Source: Acidimicrobiia bacterium (GTDB taxonomy: Bacteria; Actinomycetota; Acidimicrobiia; IMCC26256; PALSA-610). Taken from it: a DNA stretch of 64,000 nucleotides. The notes under the pieces are model-generated. The model was given only the letters and a program-made list of their open reading frames with translations, had not been told where the DNA came from and made no database searches. Of this stretch, positions 31,410-39,586 are shown piece by piece. The DNA is taken from contig BPGH01000001.1 in NCBI GenBank assembly GCA_026002935.1, positions 2,755,250-2,819,249 on the forward strand, written 5' to 3'. Made by a program: the position numbers and the translations under genes. Position 1 is the first letter of the stretch. The number at the start of each line of letters is the position of its first letter.

Positions 31410-32078
31410 TCACTCGCCGAGCGGCTCGTCGCGCATCGTGAAGATCGGCGCGGCGAGCAGCAGCTCCGGGGCGGGCCGCGGGTCCCACCCGAATCCGGCG
31501 ATCTCGGACGCGCTGCGGCGGCCGGAGACGGCGCGCAGCAGGTCGAACCTCGGCGCCCGCACGGTCGCGACGGGCGCACCCGCCCCCGACACGGCCTCGC
31601 CGGCCTCGGTCACGAACCGCAGTGCCGGCGCGCCGCCGCGGGTGCGCGCGGCGACGATCCAGTCCCACGCGATCACGACGGCCGCGCTGTCGCGCGCCCC
31701 CGGCCGGCCCAGCGCGCAGCGCAGGTCGTGCTCGTGGGTGACGGCGTCGAAGACGGCCTGGCCGCTCACCGCCGGCGGCACGGCGTCCATCAGCGCCTCG
31801 AACCGAGGGCCGTAGTCGTCCCACTCGGCGAGCAGCTCCCCCACCGTCCGCCCGCGCCGCCGGTCGACCTGCGCCTGCGTCCACGCGTCGGTCGCGACGC
31901 CGTCGAGGCGCCCCTCCACCGCGTCGGCCGTCACGCCCACGAGGTGCGCGAGCACGTCGTGGACCGTCCAGCGCGGGGTGGCCGGTGACGGCCGGTCGAG
32001 CCGGTCGTCGCGAGTCTCCCGGACGACCGCGCGCACGCGCTCGCGCAGCTGCCGGTACGCGTCGCCGAACTCACCCAT
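31410..32078 (-). CDS. Mycothiol-dependent maleylpyruvate isomerase / DinB-fold protein
   Basis: A 222-residue protein with an N-terminal four-helix DinB-like bundle: WTVHDVLAHLVGVTADAVEG supplies the typical first metal His, and VTHEHDLRCALGRPG the later His pair of the MDMPI_N domain. The C-terminal 90 residues resemble the family's accessory domain. Members use mycothiol, the actinobacterial thiol, for isomerisation or detoxification. Substrate unknown. The gene overlaps the upstream MFS gene by 8 bp, so the two are likely one transcript. Confidence 0.8.
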   Translation of the reverse strand: MGEFGDAYRQLRERVRAVVRETRDDRLDRPSPATPRWTVHDVLAHLVGVTADAVEGRLDGVATDAWTQAQVDRRRGRTVGELLAEWDDYGPRFEALMDAVPPAVSGQAVFDAVTHEHDLRCALGRPGARDSAAVVIAWDWIVAARTRGGAPALRFVTEAGEAVSGAGAPVATVRAPRFDLLRAVSGRRSASEIAGFGWDPRPAPELLLAAPIFTMRDEPLGE

Positions 32079-33372
32079 CGGTCGCCCCCTTCCTCCGCAG
32101 GCGCGCCGCGCCCGACCATGCGGCGAGCACGAGCGCCCACGCGCAGCCCGCCAGCGCGACGTGCCGGATCGTCGCCGCGGTGTGCTCCTCGACCCAACCG
32201 CCCACCAGCACCCCGACGGGCACCGTGCCGCCGAACCCCATGATCCACAGGGCCATCACCCGGCCGCGCTCGTCGTCGCGCAGGTGCTGCTGGAGCACCG
32301 TCGACATCGACGTGATCACGATGAAGTACGCGTACCCGAGGACCGCCCCGACCGCGTAGGCCGGACCGGGCCGGTCGAGCGCGACGAACCAGCCGAGCAC
32401 CGCGGCGAACGCCACGAAGCCCGGCCGGATCAGGCGGACCTTCGAGCGGTTCGCGAGCACCGTCCCCACCGTCGTCGCACCCAGCGCCGCGCCGAGCCCG
32501 AAGCAGGCGTAGAGCACACCGTAGGGGTCGCCCTTCGGGTCCATCCCGAAGAGGTCCTGGGCGATGACGGGCATCAGGCCGACGAAGGCGAGGGAGAAGA
32601 ACGAGAACGAGAAGAGCGTGACGAGGAGCTGGGAGAGCAGCGGGTCGCGCCGCACGATGCCGACGCCCGACAGGAGCCGGCGCAGGCCGCGTGCGTCGAC
32701 GACGGCGTCGGTGCGGCGCGGGTAGCTCGCACGCGTCAGCCCGACGACCGCGAACACGTAGGTGAGCGCGTTGACCGCGAACACGGGCGCCGCATCGAGC
32801 CGCGCGTAGAGCGCGGCACCGATCGCGGGGCCGATCACCCGCGACAGGTTCATCTGCACCGATCCGAGCGCAACGGCGCCAGTGAGGTCCTCGCGGGGCA
32901 CGAGGGTGGGGAGGATCGCGGACAGCGCGGGCGCGCCGAGCGCGTTCACGACTCCGATGGCGAACACGACCGCCGCCACGGCGGCCGGCGGTGGCCGCTC
33001 GGCGAGCGCGAGCGCGGCGAGCCCGAGCGAGAGCGCGAGCTGCACGACCTGTGACCACACGAGCAGCTTCCTGCGGTCGACCGTGTCCGCGAGCAGGCCA
33101 CCGGTGGTCGACAGGAAGAGCAGCGGCCCGAGCTGGCAGAAGTAGACGAGGCCGACGAACCCGGCGCTGCCGGTCAGCTTCAGCGCGTACGCGCCGAGGA
33201 TGACGTTCTGCATCCACGTGCCGATGTTGGACGCGAACGTGCCGAGGTAGACGATGCGGAAGTCGCGGTGGCGCAACGCGGCCTGCGCGGTGCCCCGCTG
33301 GTACGCGACGTCGCCGTCGACGAGCGCGTCCTCGACCCGCTCGACGTCGGCACCGTCACGGTCGCGCAGCAC
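32071..33372 (-). CDS. MFS exporter (EntS/MFS_3-like)
   Basis: A 433-residue major facilitator with about 12 hydrophobic segments. The N-terminal block RDFRIVYLGTFASNIGTWMQNV and the motif-A loop GGLLADTVDRRKLL are typical of the EntS-like MFS_3 group that exports siderophores or other small molecules. A hydrophilic tail of 30 residues precedes the first block. GTG start at 33372 agrees with a TATCGT box 6 nt upstream. Clean frame. Substrate unknown. Confidence 0.85.
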   Translation of the reverse strand: MLRDRDGADVERVEDALVDGDVAYQRGTAQAALRHRDFRIVYLGTFASNIGTWMQNVILGAYALKLTGSAGFVGLVYFCQLGPLLFLSTTGGLLADTVDRRKLLVWSQVVQLALSLGLAALALAERPPPAAVAAVVFAIGVVNALGAPALSAILPTLVPREDLTGAVALGSVQMNLSRVIGPAIGAALYARLDAAPVFAVNALTYVFAVVGLTRASYPRRTDAVVDARGLRRLLSGVGIVRRDPLLSQLLVTLFSFSFFSLAFVGLMPVIAQDLFGMDPKGDPYGVLYACFGLGAALGATTVGTVLANRSKVRLIRPGFVAFAAVLGWFVALDRPGPAYAVGAVLGYAYFIVITSMSTVLQQHLRDDERGRVMALWIMGFGGTVPVGVLVGGWVEEHTAATIRHVALAGCAWALVLAAWSGAARLRRKGATDG

Positions 33373-33378
33373 GGGGGC

Positions 33379-33384
33379 ACGATA
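33379..33384 (-). promoter_or_regulatory. Leaderless -10 box (TATCGT) for the MFS gene
   Basis: On the minus strand TATCGT stands 6 nt before the GTG at 33372, with no Shine-Dalgarno between. It lies in the 52-bp gap after the end of the CoA-transferase gene, so the MFS-DinB pair has its own promoter. Confidence 0.45.
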
Positions 33385-33424
33385 CGGGACGCGCCCGCGC
33401 CCCCGGCCGGGCGGCCCCCGCGGC

Positions 33425-35572
33425 TCAGCCGGGCGGGCGCGGAACCGTCCCGATCACGTGCTCGCGGCGGAGCCGTTCGAGCTCGTCGTCGCCGACGCCG
33501 AGCAGGTCGCGCAGCACGTCCTCGGTGTGCTGGCCGAGCGTCGGCGCCGGCCCGGTCCAGTAGCGCGCCGGACCGGCCGAGAACCGCATCGGCCACGTCG
33601 GGTACTCGTGGGTACCGACCAGCGGGTGCTCGACCGGCTCGAAGAAGCCGCGGGCGCGCAGCTGCGGGTCCTCCCCGGTGCGGTGCGCGGGGACCATCGC
33701 GGCGGCCGGGACGCCCTGCGCGAGCAGCTCGGCGGCCGCGTCGCGCGCGGTGCGGGCCGAGCACCAGGCGGCCCGCTCGGCGGGGTCGAGCGGGTCGTGC
33801 GCCCGCGACACGGCGACCCACTCGTCGTCGCCCGCGCAGCGGTACACGCCCCCGGCCCCCCGCCGGCCGAGGAGCGTGCCGTCGGCCGAGTACCGGATGA
33901 CCTGCTCGGCGGTGACCGCGGTCGCGACCTCGACGAGGGGGACCTCGACGAGCCGGCCCTCACCGGTGCGCGACCGGTGCTCGAGCGCGGCGACGAGCGC
34001 GAGCGCCGCGTGCGTGCCCGCGAGCGGGTCGACGACGCCGCCGGGGATGATCGGGGGGCCGTCCTCGTAGCCGGTCACCCAGGCCATGCCGGACAGCTGC
34101 TCCATCGTCTGCGCGAACCCCGGCCGGTCCCGCCACGGCCCGGTCAGCCCGAACGCGGGGATGCGGAGCATCACGGCGTCGGGCCGCAGGGCGCGGACGC
34201 GCTCGTAGCCGAGCCCGAACCCTTCGAGGACGCGGGGCGTGAAGTTCTCGGCCACGACGTCGCAGTGCTCGACGAGCCGTTCGGCGATCGCGAGCCCGTC
34301 GGGGTGACCGAGGTCGAGCGTGATGCCGCGCTTGGCGAGGTTGGACGCGTGGAACAGCGCGCTCTTCTCGTAGAACAGCGGGTCGTCGCGCGGGCGGACG
34401 GCGGCGCTGAACCGGATCCCGTCGGGTCGCTGCACCGCCTCGACCTTGATGACGTCCGCACCCATCGCGCACAGCCACGCGGTCGCGAAGGGGCCGGCCC
34501 AGAACGCGGTGAAGTCGAGCACACGGATCCCGGCGAACGGGCGCTCCCCCGCGCCGCCCCCGGCGGGCGCAGGCCCGGGCCGGGCGCGCGCCGGCCACGG
34601 CTCCCCGGCGGCGCGGGGCGCCTCGAGCGCCCGGTCGCGGATCCCGTGCAGCCGGAAGGGCGCACGCGGGCGGATCCACGACTCGCCGGGCTGGCGCACG
34701 AACACCTCCCGTTCGACGAGGTGCGGGAACCGGGGCAGCTCCCGCCCGTTGCCGAGCACCGTGGCGGGGACGCGCGCCTCGACGCACCGGGCCTCGATCT
34801 CCTCGGCGGTGTGCCGGGTCGTCCAGTCGCGCAGGAAGCCGTTGACCTCGGCCGCCCGCCGGCCGCGGCCCATCATGGTCGCGAGCTCCTCGTCGCCCAG
34901 GAGGTCCTCGCGCCCGATGACGCGCAGCAGCGAGTACCACTGCTGCGCGGTGACGGTCGTGATCCCCACGTACCGCCCGTCCGCGGCCGGTTCGTTGCCG
35001 GGGATCATCACCCACCGCACGGTCGCGGCGCGCCCGCCGGGGAACCGCGCCATCAGCGTCGGGGCCGTGACCAGCGTCATCTGCATCGCCTCGAGCATCG
35101 ACACGTCGACGTGCTCGGCGACGCCCGAGCGCGACGCGCGCCACCAGGCGGTCACGGCGCCGAGCGCGGCGAACGCCCCGGTGACGTACTCGCCGAGGCG
35201 CCCCCCGACGGTCAGCGGCTCCCGGTCCGCGTGCCCGTGGTTCGACAGGCTCCCGCTGCGGGCCTGGAGCACCTCCTCGGGCAGCCGGAGGCCGTCGTCG
35301 GGGCCACCGTGGCCGAGCGGGCTGATCGAGACGGTGACGAGCGGCCCCGCGACCGGTCCCGGCCCGCCGACGATCGCGACGTCGGCGCGCGCGAGCCAGT
35401 CGTCGGCCGGCGGGTCCGTGTGCCGCTGCGACGTGCGCAGGTAGGTGCCGAGGTCGTCGGTGACGGGCTCCGTGAAGACCACGTCCGCCCCCAGGTCGGT
35501 GAGCAGCTTGGCGCAGTAGGCGCCGGCCACACCGGTCGTGAGGTCGGCGACGCGCAACCCCTCGAGGATCAC
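33425..35572 (-). CDS. Tandem class III (CaiB/BaiF) acyl-CoA transferase, two fused domains
   Basis: A 715-residue protein made of two consecutive CaiB-type domains. The first starts ILEGLRVADLTTGVAGAYCAKLL and contains SMLEAMQMTLVTA. The second begins near residue 365 at FAGIRVLDFTAFWAGPFATAW and holds the core segments VIKVEAVQRPDG and VAENFTPRVLEGFGLGYERV, where the second-domain DENF-type motif reads AENF. The first domain lacks that motif and may be structural. Normal CaiB proteins are about 400 aa, so this is a natural fusion of subunits. It overlaps the DUF35 gene by 4 bp and belongs to the thiolase-DUF35-CoA-transferase operon. Confidence 0.88.
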   Translation of the reverse strand: MILEGLRVADLTTGVAGAYCAKLLTDLGADVVFTEPVTDDLGTYLRTSQRHTDPPADDWLARADVAIVGGPGPVAGPLVTVSISPLGHGGPDDGLRLPEEVLQARSGSLSNHGHADREPLTVGGRLGEYVTGAFAALGAVTAWWRASRSGVAEHVDVSMLEAMQMTLVTAPTLMARFPGGRAATVRWVMIPGNEPAADGRYVGITTVTAQQWYSLLRVIGREDLLGDEELATMMGRGRRAAEVNGFLRDWTTRHTAEEIEARCVEARVPATVLGNGRELPRFPHLVEREVFVRQPGESWIRPRAPFRLHGIRDRALEAPRAAGEPWPARARPGPAPAGGGAGERPFAGIRVLDFTAFWAGPFATAWLCAMGADVIKVEAVQRPDGIRFSAAVRPRDDPLFYEKSALFHASNLAKRGITLDLGHPDGLAIAERLVEHCDVVAENFTPRVLEGFGLGYERVRALRPDAVMLRIPAFGLTGPWRDRPGFAQTMEQLSGMAWVTGYEDGPPIIPGGVVDPLAGTHAALALVAALEHRSRTGEGRLVEVPLVEVATAVTAEQVIRYSADGTLLGRRGAGGVYRCAGDDEWVAVSRAHDPLDPAERAAWCSARTARDAAAELLAQGVPAAAMVPAHRTGEDPQLRARGFFEPVEHPLVGTHEYPTWPMRFSAGPARYWTGPAPTLGQHTEDVLRDLLGVGDDELERLRREHVIGTVPRPPG

Positions 35573-36039
35573 CGCGGCCCCCCGCCCGCGCCGGTGGGCG
35601 CGTCGAGCGGCCGGAACACCGGCACGACGACCTCGCGGCCGGGGACGGTCGGGAACGCCAGCGGCCGGAAGTCCGCGACGACCGGCATCCCCGCGTACAG
35701 GGAGCCGGGCTCGGCGTCGACGACGTACGAGACGACCCGCACCGACGGGTCCTCGTCGATCGCGACGAGCCCGCTCACGAACGGCACCATGGCCTCGAAG
35801 GCCGGCAGGAAGGCCCGGCGCACCACCGCCCAGGAGAACAGGGCGCCCCGGCCCGACACGGTCACCCAGCCGGGTACGTCGCCGCAGCGCGGGCACGCGG
35901 GCTGCGGGTACCAGACGAACGCCGCGCACCGGTCGCAGCGCGGGATGCGCAGCTCGCGGCGGGCGGCGGCCGCGAAGAACGGCGCCGTCAGCGGCTCGTC
36001 GAGGTCGGGGAGCGGGAAGTCGGCGCGCCGGATCGCCAC
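35569..36039 (-). CDS. DUF35 OB-fold protein with zinc ribbon
   Basis: A 156-residue protein with an N-terminal helix, a rubredoxin-like zinc ribbon (CDRCAAFVWYPQPACPRC, two CxxC pairs), then a DUF35 OB fold (GALFSWAVVRRAF, PFVSGLVAIDE). Such proteins bind acyl-CoA and form complexes with thiolase-like or hydratase partners, for example ChsH2-DUF35 with the aldolase Ltp2 in sterol side-chain degradation. Here it lies directly between the thiolase-like gene (1 bp gap) and the CoA-transferase gene (4 bp overlap), strong context for a shared complex. Confidence 0.88.
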   Translation of the reverse strand: MAIRRADFPLPDLDEPLTAPFFAAAARRELRIPRCDRCAAFVWYPQPACPRCGDVPGWVTVSGRGALFSWAVVRRAFLPAFEAMVPFVSGLVAIDEDPSVRVVSYVVDAEPGSLYAGMPVVADFRPLAFPTVPGREVVVPVFRPLDAPTGAGGGPR

Positions 36040-36040
36040 G

Positions 36041-37234
36041 TCAACGGTCCTTCACGAGGACGAGGGTGCTCGCCATGTGGCCCGTGTACCCGCCGTACAC
36101 CGCGACCTCGCAGCCCGGCACCTGTGCGGCGGCGGTTCCCCGGATCTGCTTCACGCACTCGACCACGTGCGCGATGCCGAGCACGTACGCGTGCGAGAGC
36201 AGCCCCCCGTGCGTGTTGAACGGCAGGACCCCGCCGTCGTGGTGCAGCGTCGCGCCCTCGACGAAGGCGCCCGCTTCGCCCTTCGGGCAGAACCCCATGT
36301 CCTCGATCTGCATGAGGCTCACGACCGTGAACGGGTCGTAGACGGTCAGGACGTCGACGTCGGCCGGGGCGATGCCGGCCATCGAGAACGCGCGCGGCGC
36401 GCTGAACACCTGCGGGGTGCTCGTGAACGCGCGCTGCTGGGCCCAGTTCGTGCCGGTGCCCGAGTAGCCCTCGCCGACGCCCGCGACGACGGCCGGCGGC
36501 CGGGGGAGGTCGCGCGCGCGGTCGATCCCGGTCGTCACGTACGCGGCGCCGCCGTCGGAGATCAGGCACGAGTCGAGCAGCCGCAACGGGTCGGCGAGCA
36601 CCGGGGAGGCGAGGTAGTCGTCGATCGTCATCGGCCGCCCGTGCATCACCGCGTCGGGGTTGAGGTTCGCGTGACGGCGGGCCGCGACCGCGACGGCGCC
36701 GAACTGCTCCGGCGTCGTGCCGAACTCGATCATGTGGCGGCGCATGATCGTGGCGAAGTAGACGGGCTGGGGGAACCACCCGAACGGCACCTCGAGGTTC
36801 TGCTTCGCCGCCTGCGCGGCGTGCACCTCGCCGGGGCCGCCCGTCATCGACGCGCGCTGCGTGGCCCACGCGACGGGGAACACGTTCAGCACGTGGCGGG
36901 CCCGGCCCTCGCGGATCGCGAGCGCCGCGAGGTGGGGCGCGGTCCCCGCCCAGGCCATGCCGCCGCCCCACGGCGACGTCCACAGGTCGTGCGAGGTGCC
37001 GAAGTGCTCGTGGAACGCGGCGGCGTCGAAGTCCGCGAACGCCCCCGACCACGTGAGCCCGTCGATGTCGCGGGGCTCGAGGCCGGCGTCCGCGATCGCC
37101 CGTTCGGCCGCCTCGGCGCCGATCTCGCGCGCCGTGCGGCCCGACGCCTTCGTGTACGCGGTCTCGCCGATGCCGACGATCGCGACCTCGCCCGCGACGT
37201 CCTCGAGGTCGGGCGCGTGACCCCAGTCGTCCAC
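36041..37234 (-). CDS. Thiolase-fold acetyltransferase/lipid-transfer-type protein lacking the nucleophilic Cys
   Basis: A 397-residue thiolase-superfamily protein: VAIVGIGETAYTKASGRT opens the fold, AERAIADAGLEPRDIDGLTW follows, and the C-terminal NTHGGLLSHAYVLG carries the conserved His of the SCP2-thiolase group. The region where thiolases have the reactive Cys reads SPWGGGMAWAGTAPHLAALA, with no Cys. The C-terminal Cys is also absent, replaced by YGGYTGHMAST. By analogy with Ltp2 this suggests retro-aldol C-C cleavage of a beta-hydroxyacyl-CoA with the neighbouring DUF35 protein. GTG start with a TACGGT box 7 nt upstream. Confidence 0.85.
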   Translation of the reverse strand: MDDWGHAPDLEDVAGEVAIVGIGETAYTKASGRTAREIGAEAAERAIADAGLEPRDIDGLTWSGAFADFDAAAFHEHFGTSHDLWTSPWGGGMAWAGTAPHLAALAIREGRARHVLNVFPVAWATQRASMTGGPGEVHAAQAAKQNLEVPFGWFPQPVYFATIMRRHMIEFGTTPEQFGAVAVAARRHANLNPDAVMHGRPMTIDDYLASPVLADPLRLLDSCLISDGGAAYVTTGIDRARDLPRPPAVVAGVGEGYSGTGTNWAQQRAFTSTPQVFSAPRAFSMAGIAPADVDVLTVYDPFTVVSLMQIEDMGFCPKGEAGAFVEGATLHHDGGVLPFNTHGGLLSHAYVLGIAHVVECVKQIRGTAAAQVPGCEVAVYGGYTGHMASTLVLVKDR

Positions 37235-37241
37235 GGGCCGA

Positions 37242-37247
37242 ACCGTA
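37242..37247 (-). promoter_or_regulatory. Leaderless -10 box (TACGGT) for the thiolase operon
   Basis: On the minus strand TACGGT is 7 nt before the GTG at 37234. It lies in the 63-bp gap after the regulator gene, so thiolase-DUF35-CoA-transferase form an independent transcript. Confidence 0.45.
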
Positions 37248-37297
37248 ACGTGCGCCGTCGCCGGCCGTGAACCGGCGCGGGGCCCGGGCCGGCCGGG

Positions 37298-38437
37298 TCA
37301 GGTCGCGAGCTCGGGACGCTCGTGCGCGGCGAACACGACGCACGCGGGCGTGGCGTCGGCGAGCCGGACGATCCCGCCGTGCAGGTCGACCCGGCGCCGC
37401 ACCCGCGGGACCGTCGCGACGAGCGAGCAGTAGTCGAGCTCCCCCGCGAGCATCCGGTCGAAGACCGCGGGAAGCGCCGGGTCGCGCAGGAAGCACTTCG
37501 CCAGGTCGGCACCGTCGAGGTCGGCGACGCTCGTCTCGAGGAGCGTCGCGAACCCCTTGCTGGCCGCCCGCACGAGGCGGTCGGGGCCGACCACGACCGC
37601 GGCCTCGTCGTCGGCGACCGACGCGACCAGCGCCTCGCCCCGGGCCCCGAGCGTGCCGCCCGCGGCACGCTCACGGAGCGAGCGGACCAGGTCGGCCCGG
37701 GTGGCCCAGGACGCGCGTCCCTGCTCGGCCCGGCGCGCGGCGAGCGCGATCCGCGCGACGACCTGCTCGACGAGCGCGAGGTCGTCGAGCGTGTAGGGGC
37801 GGCCCGGCGCGTCGCGCGCCGCGAACACGAGCCCCGCGTGCCCGTCGCGCAGCGGGAGCGGCACCGAGATCGCGCTGTAGAACCCGAGCACCGTGAGGAA
37901 CTGGTGGAACTCGGGGCGCAGCCCCTTGCGCACGTCGCGCTGCGCGACCTGCGGCACCAGCAACGGGCCGTCGCGCGGCGAACGCGGCGCGAACGACGGC
38001 TCCCCCTCGATCGCCTGGCGCACCATGGTGCCGAGCACGACCGCGCGGGCGGGGTCGGCGTGGTCGAAGGCGACGGCCTCGGGCCCCGCGGCGCCGGGCA
38101 GGTAGACGGCGACGGCGTCGCCGAGCACGGAGGCGGTGACCGAGGCGGCACGTTGCAGCACCGCACGCTCGTCGGTGGTGACCTGCTCGCACATCGCGTC
38201 GAGCAGGTCGAGCGCCGCCTGCCGGTCGGCGGGCGCGGCGGCGACCGGTGCGGGCGACTCCTCGGGGACGCGCTCGAGCGCGGCACGCTGGGCCTGGAAC
38301 CGCTGCAGCGCGGCCTCGCTGATCTCGTACCCGGCGCCGACCTTCACCGCGACGAGCTGACCGCTGCGCACCCACCGGTACGCGGTCTGGTAGTGCACGC
38401 CGAGGCGACGCGCCGCGGTCTTGAGGTTCACCCCCAC
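37298..38437 (-). CDS. HTH-GAF-PAS regulatory protein
   Basis: A 379-residue protein with an N-terminal excisionase/MerR-like helix-turn-helix (LKTAARRLGVHYQTAYRWVR, residues ~4-55), a linker with VPEESPAPV, then a GAF domain (residues ~75-235, including LVPQVAQRD and FYSAISVPLPLRDGHAG) and a PAS-like C-terminus (VVVGPDRLVRAASKGFATLLE). No output enzyme domain is present, so it is a one-component DNA-binding sensor. It is divergent from the amidohydrolase and CoA-transferase pair, a good candidate regulator of this island. GTG at 38437 puts the HTH at the very start. Confidence 0.78.
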   Translation of the reverse strand: MGVNLKTAARRLGVHYQTAYRWVRSGQLVAVKVGAGYEISEAALQRFQAQRAALERVPEESPAPVAAAPADRQAALDLLDAMCEQVTTDERAVLQRAASVTASVLGDAVAVYLPGAAGPEAVAFDHADPARAVVLGTMVRQAIEGEPSFAPRSPRDGPLLVPQVAQRDVRKGLRPEFHQFLTVLGFYSAISVPLPLRDGHAGLVFAARDAPGRPYTLDDLALVEQVVARIALAARRAEQGRASWATRADLVRSLRERAAGGTLGARGEALVASVADDEAAVVVGPDRLVRAASKGFATLLETSVADLDGADLAKCFLRDPALPAVFDRMLAGELDYCSLVATVPRVRRRVDLHGGIVRLADATPACVVFAAHERPELAT

Positions 38438-38674
38438 CTCCGACCTTCGCCCGAGGGCCGCCGGGCGCACGTTCGCCGGCGAGCGGTGCGACCATGCCAC
38501 CACACGGCCGGGCGGGCCGGGGCATCGCGGCGGCCACGCGGCGCCGTCATCGGTGCATCACGGGGCAAACCGGCCGCAGCCGCGTCATGCGCACCCGGCC
38601 GGGTACCGTCCTGCGCCGGCCGGTGCGGGAGCGGCACGGCCGGTGGCGCGGCACGCAGAGGAGCACGGGAGCGG

Positions 38675-39586
38675 ATGGGCAGCGCGTTCGAGGAGGCACG
38701 GGCGGGCGGGGTCGTCGACCTCATGATCGGCGTCCCCGCACCGAGCGGCGAGATGGCCGAGAAGTACCGCCGGTACATGTCCCAGGTGCGCGACGCGGAG
38801 AGCCGCGACGTGTTCAAGATGCCCGCGCAGTACATGTTCAAGGACGTGCCCGAGTTCGCGGAGATGGACGACCCGGTGCAGGTGCTCGTCGACGAGATGG
38901 ACCGCCACGGCATCCGCATCGCGCTGCTGAACATCTCGCGCGACACCGACGCACGACGCGCGGTCCGCGACCACCCGCACCGCTTCGTCCCGTCGTGGGA
39001 CTGCGACCCGAACCGCGGCATGGACGCGGTCCGGGAGGCGGAGCGCGCGGTGTCCGAGCTCGGGGTGCGGGCGTTGCAGGTGTTCCCCGCCGGCCTCGAC
39101 CCCCAGGTGCCGATCGACGACAAGAAGCTGTTCCCGCTCTACGCGAAGTGCGTCGAGCTCGACGTCCCGATCTTCGTGAACGCCGGCGTACCCGGCCCGC
39201 GTGTCCCGATGGCGTGCCAGCACGTCGAGCGGATCGACGAGGTCTGCTGGTTCTTCCCGGAACTGAAGTTCGTCACGCGTCACGGGTGCGAACCGTGGAC
39301 GGACCTCGCCGTGAAGCTGATGCTCAAGTGGCCGAACCTCTACTACTCGACGAGCGCGTTCGCGCCGAAGTACTACCCGGCCGACGTCGTCGAGTACGCG
39401 AACACACGCGGTGCGGACAAGGTCATGTACGCGGGCTACTACCCAGCGGGACTGACGCTGGAGCGGATCTTCTCGGAGCTCCCGAACGTGCCGTTCCGCG
39501 ACCACGTGTGGCCGAAGTTCCTGCGCGAGAACGCGTTGCGGGTGCTCGGCATCGCGTCGGTCGACGACGCGCGGAGCCGGGTGTGA
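38675..39586 (+). CDS. Amidohydrolase_2-fold protein with degenerate metal site
   Basis: A 303-residue TIM-barrel protein related to ACMSD-type amidohydrolases: VDEMDRHGIRIALLNIS, LGVRALQVFPAGLDPQVPIDDKKLFPLY and VWPKFLRENALRVLGI are clear family blocks. The N-terminal HxH metal ligands are replaced by VVDLMIGVP, and the late catalytic Asp region (normally GSDYP) reads VMYAGYYPAG. The central His in FVTRHGCEPW remains. The enzyme therefore probably lacks the usual zinc chemistry. ATG at 38675. The stop overlaps the GTG of the CoA-transferase gene (GTGA), so the two products are translationally coupled. Confidence 0.82.
   Translation: MGSAFEEARAGGVVDLMIGVPAPSGEMAEKYRRYMSQVRDAESRDVFKMPAQYMFKDVPEFAEMDDPVQVLVDEMDRHGIRIALLNISRDTDARRAVRDHPHRFVPSWDCDPNRGMDAVREAERAVSELGVRALQVFPAGLDPQVPIDDKKLFPLYAKCVELDVPIFVNAGVPGPRVPMACQHVERIDEVCWFFPELKFVTRHGCEPWTDLAVKLMLKWPNLYYSTSAFAPKYYPADVVEYANTRGADKVMYAGYYPAGLTLERIFSELPNVPFRDHVWPKFLRENALRVLGIASVDDARSRV

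Noticed and set aside
38438-38674. An additional gene in the 237-bp gap between the regulator and amidohydrolase genes.
   Set aside because: Open frames here have no start with a ribosome site or -10 box and no recognisable protein pattern. The gap more likely holds divergent promoters.
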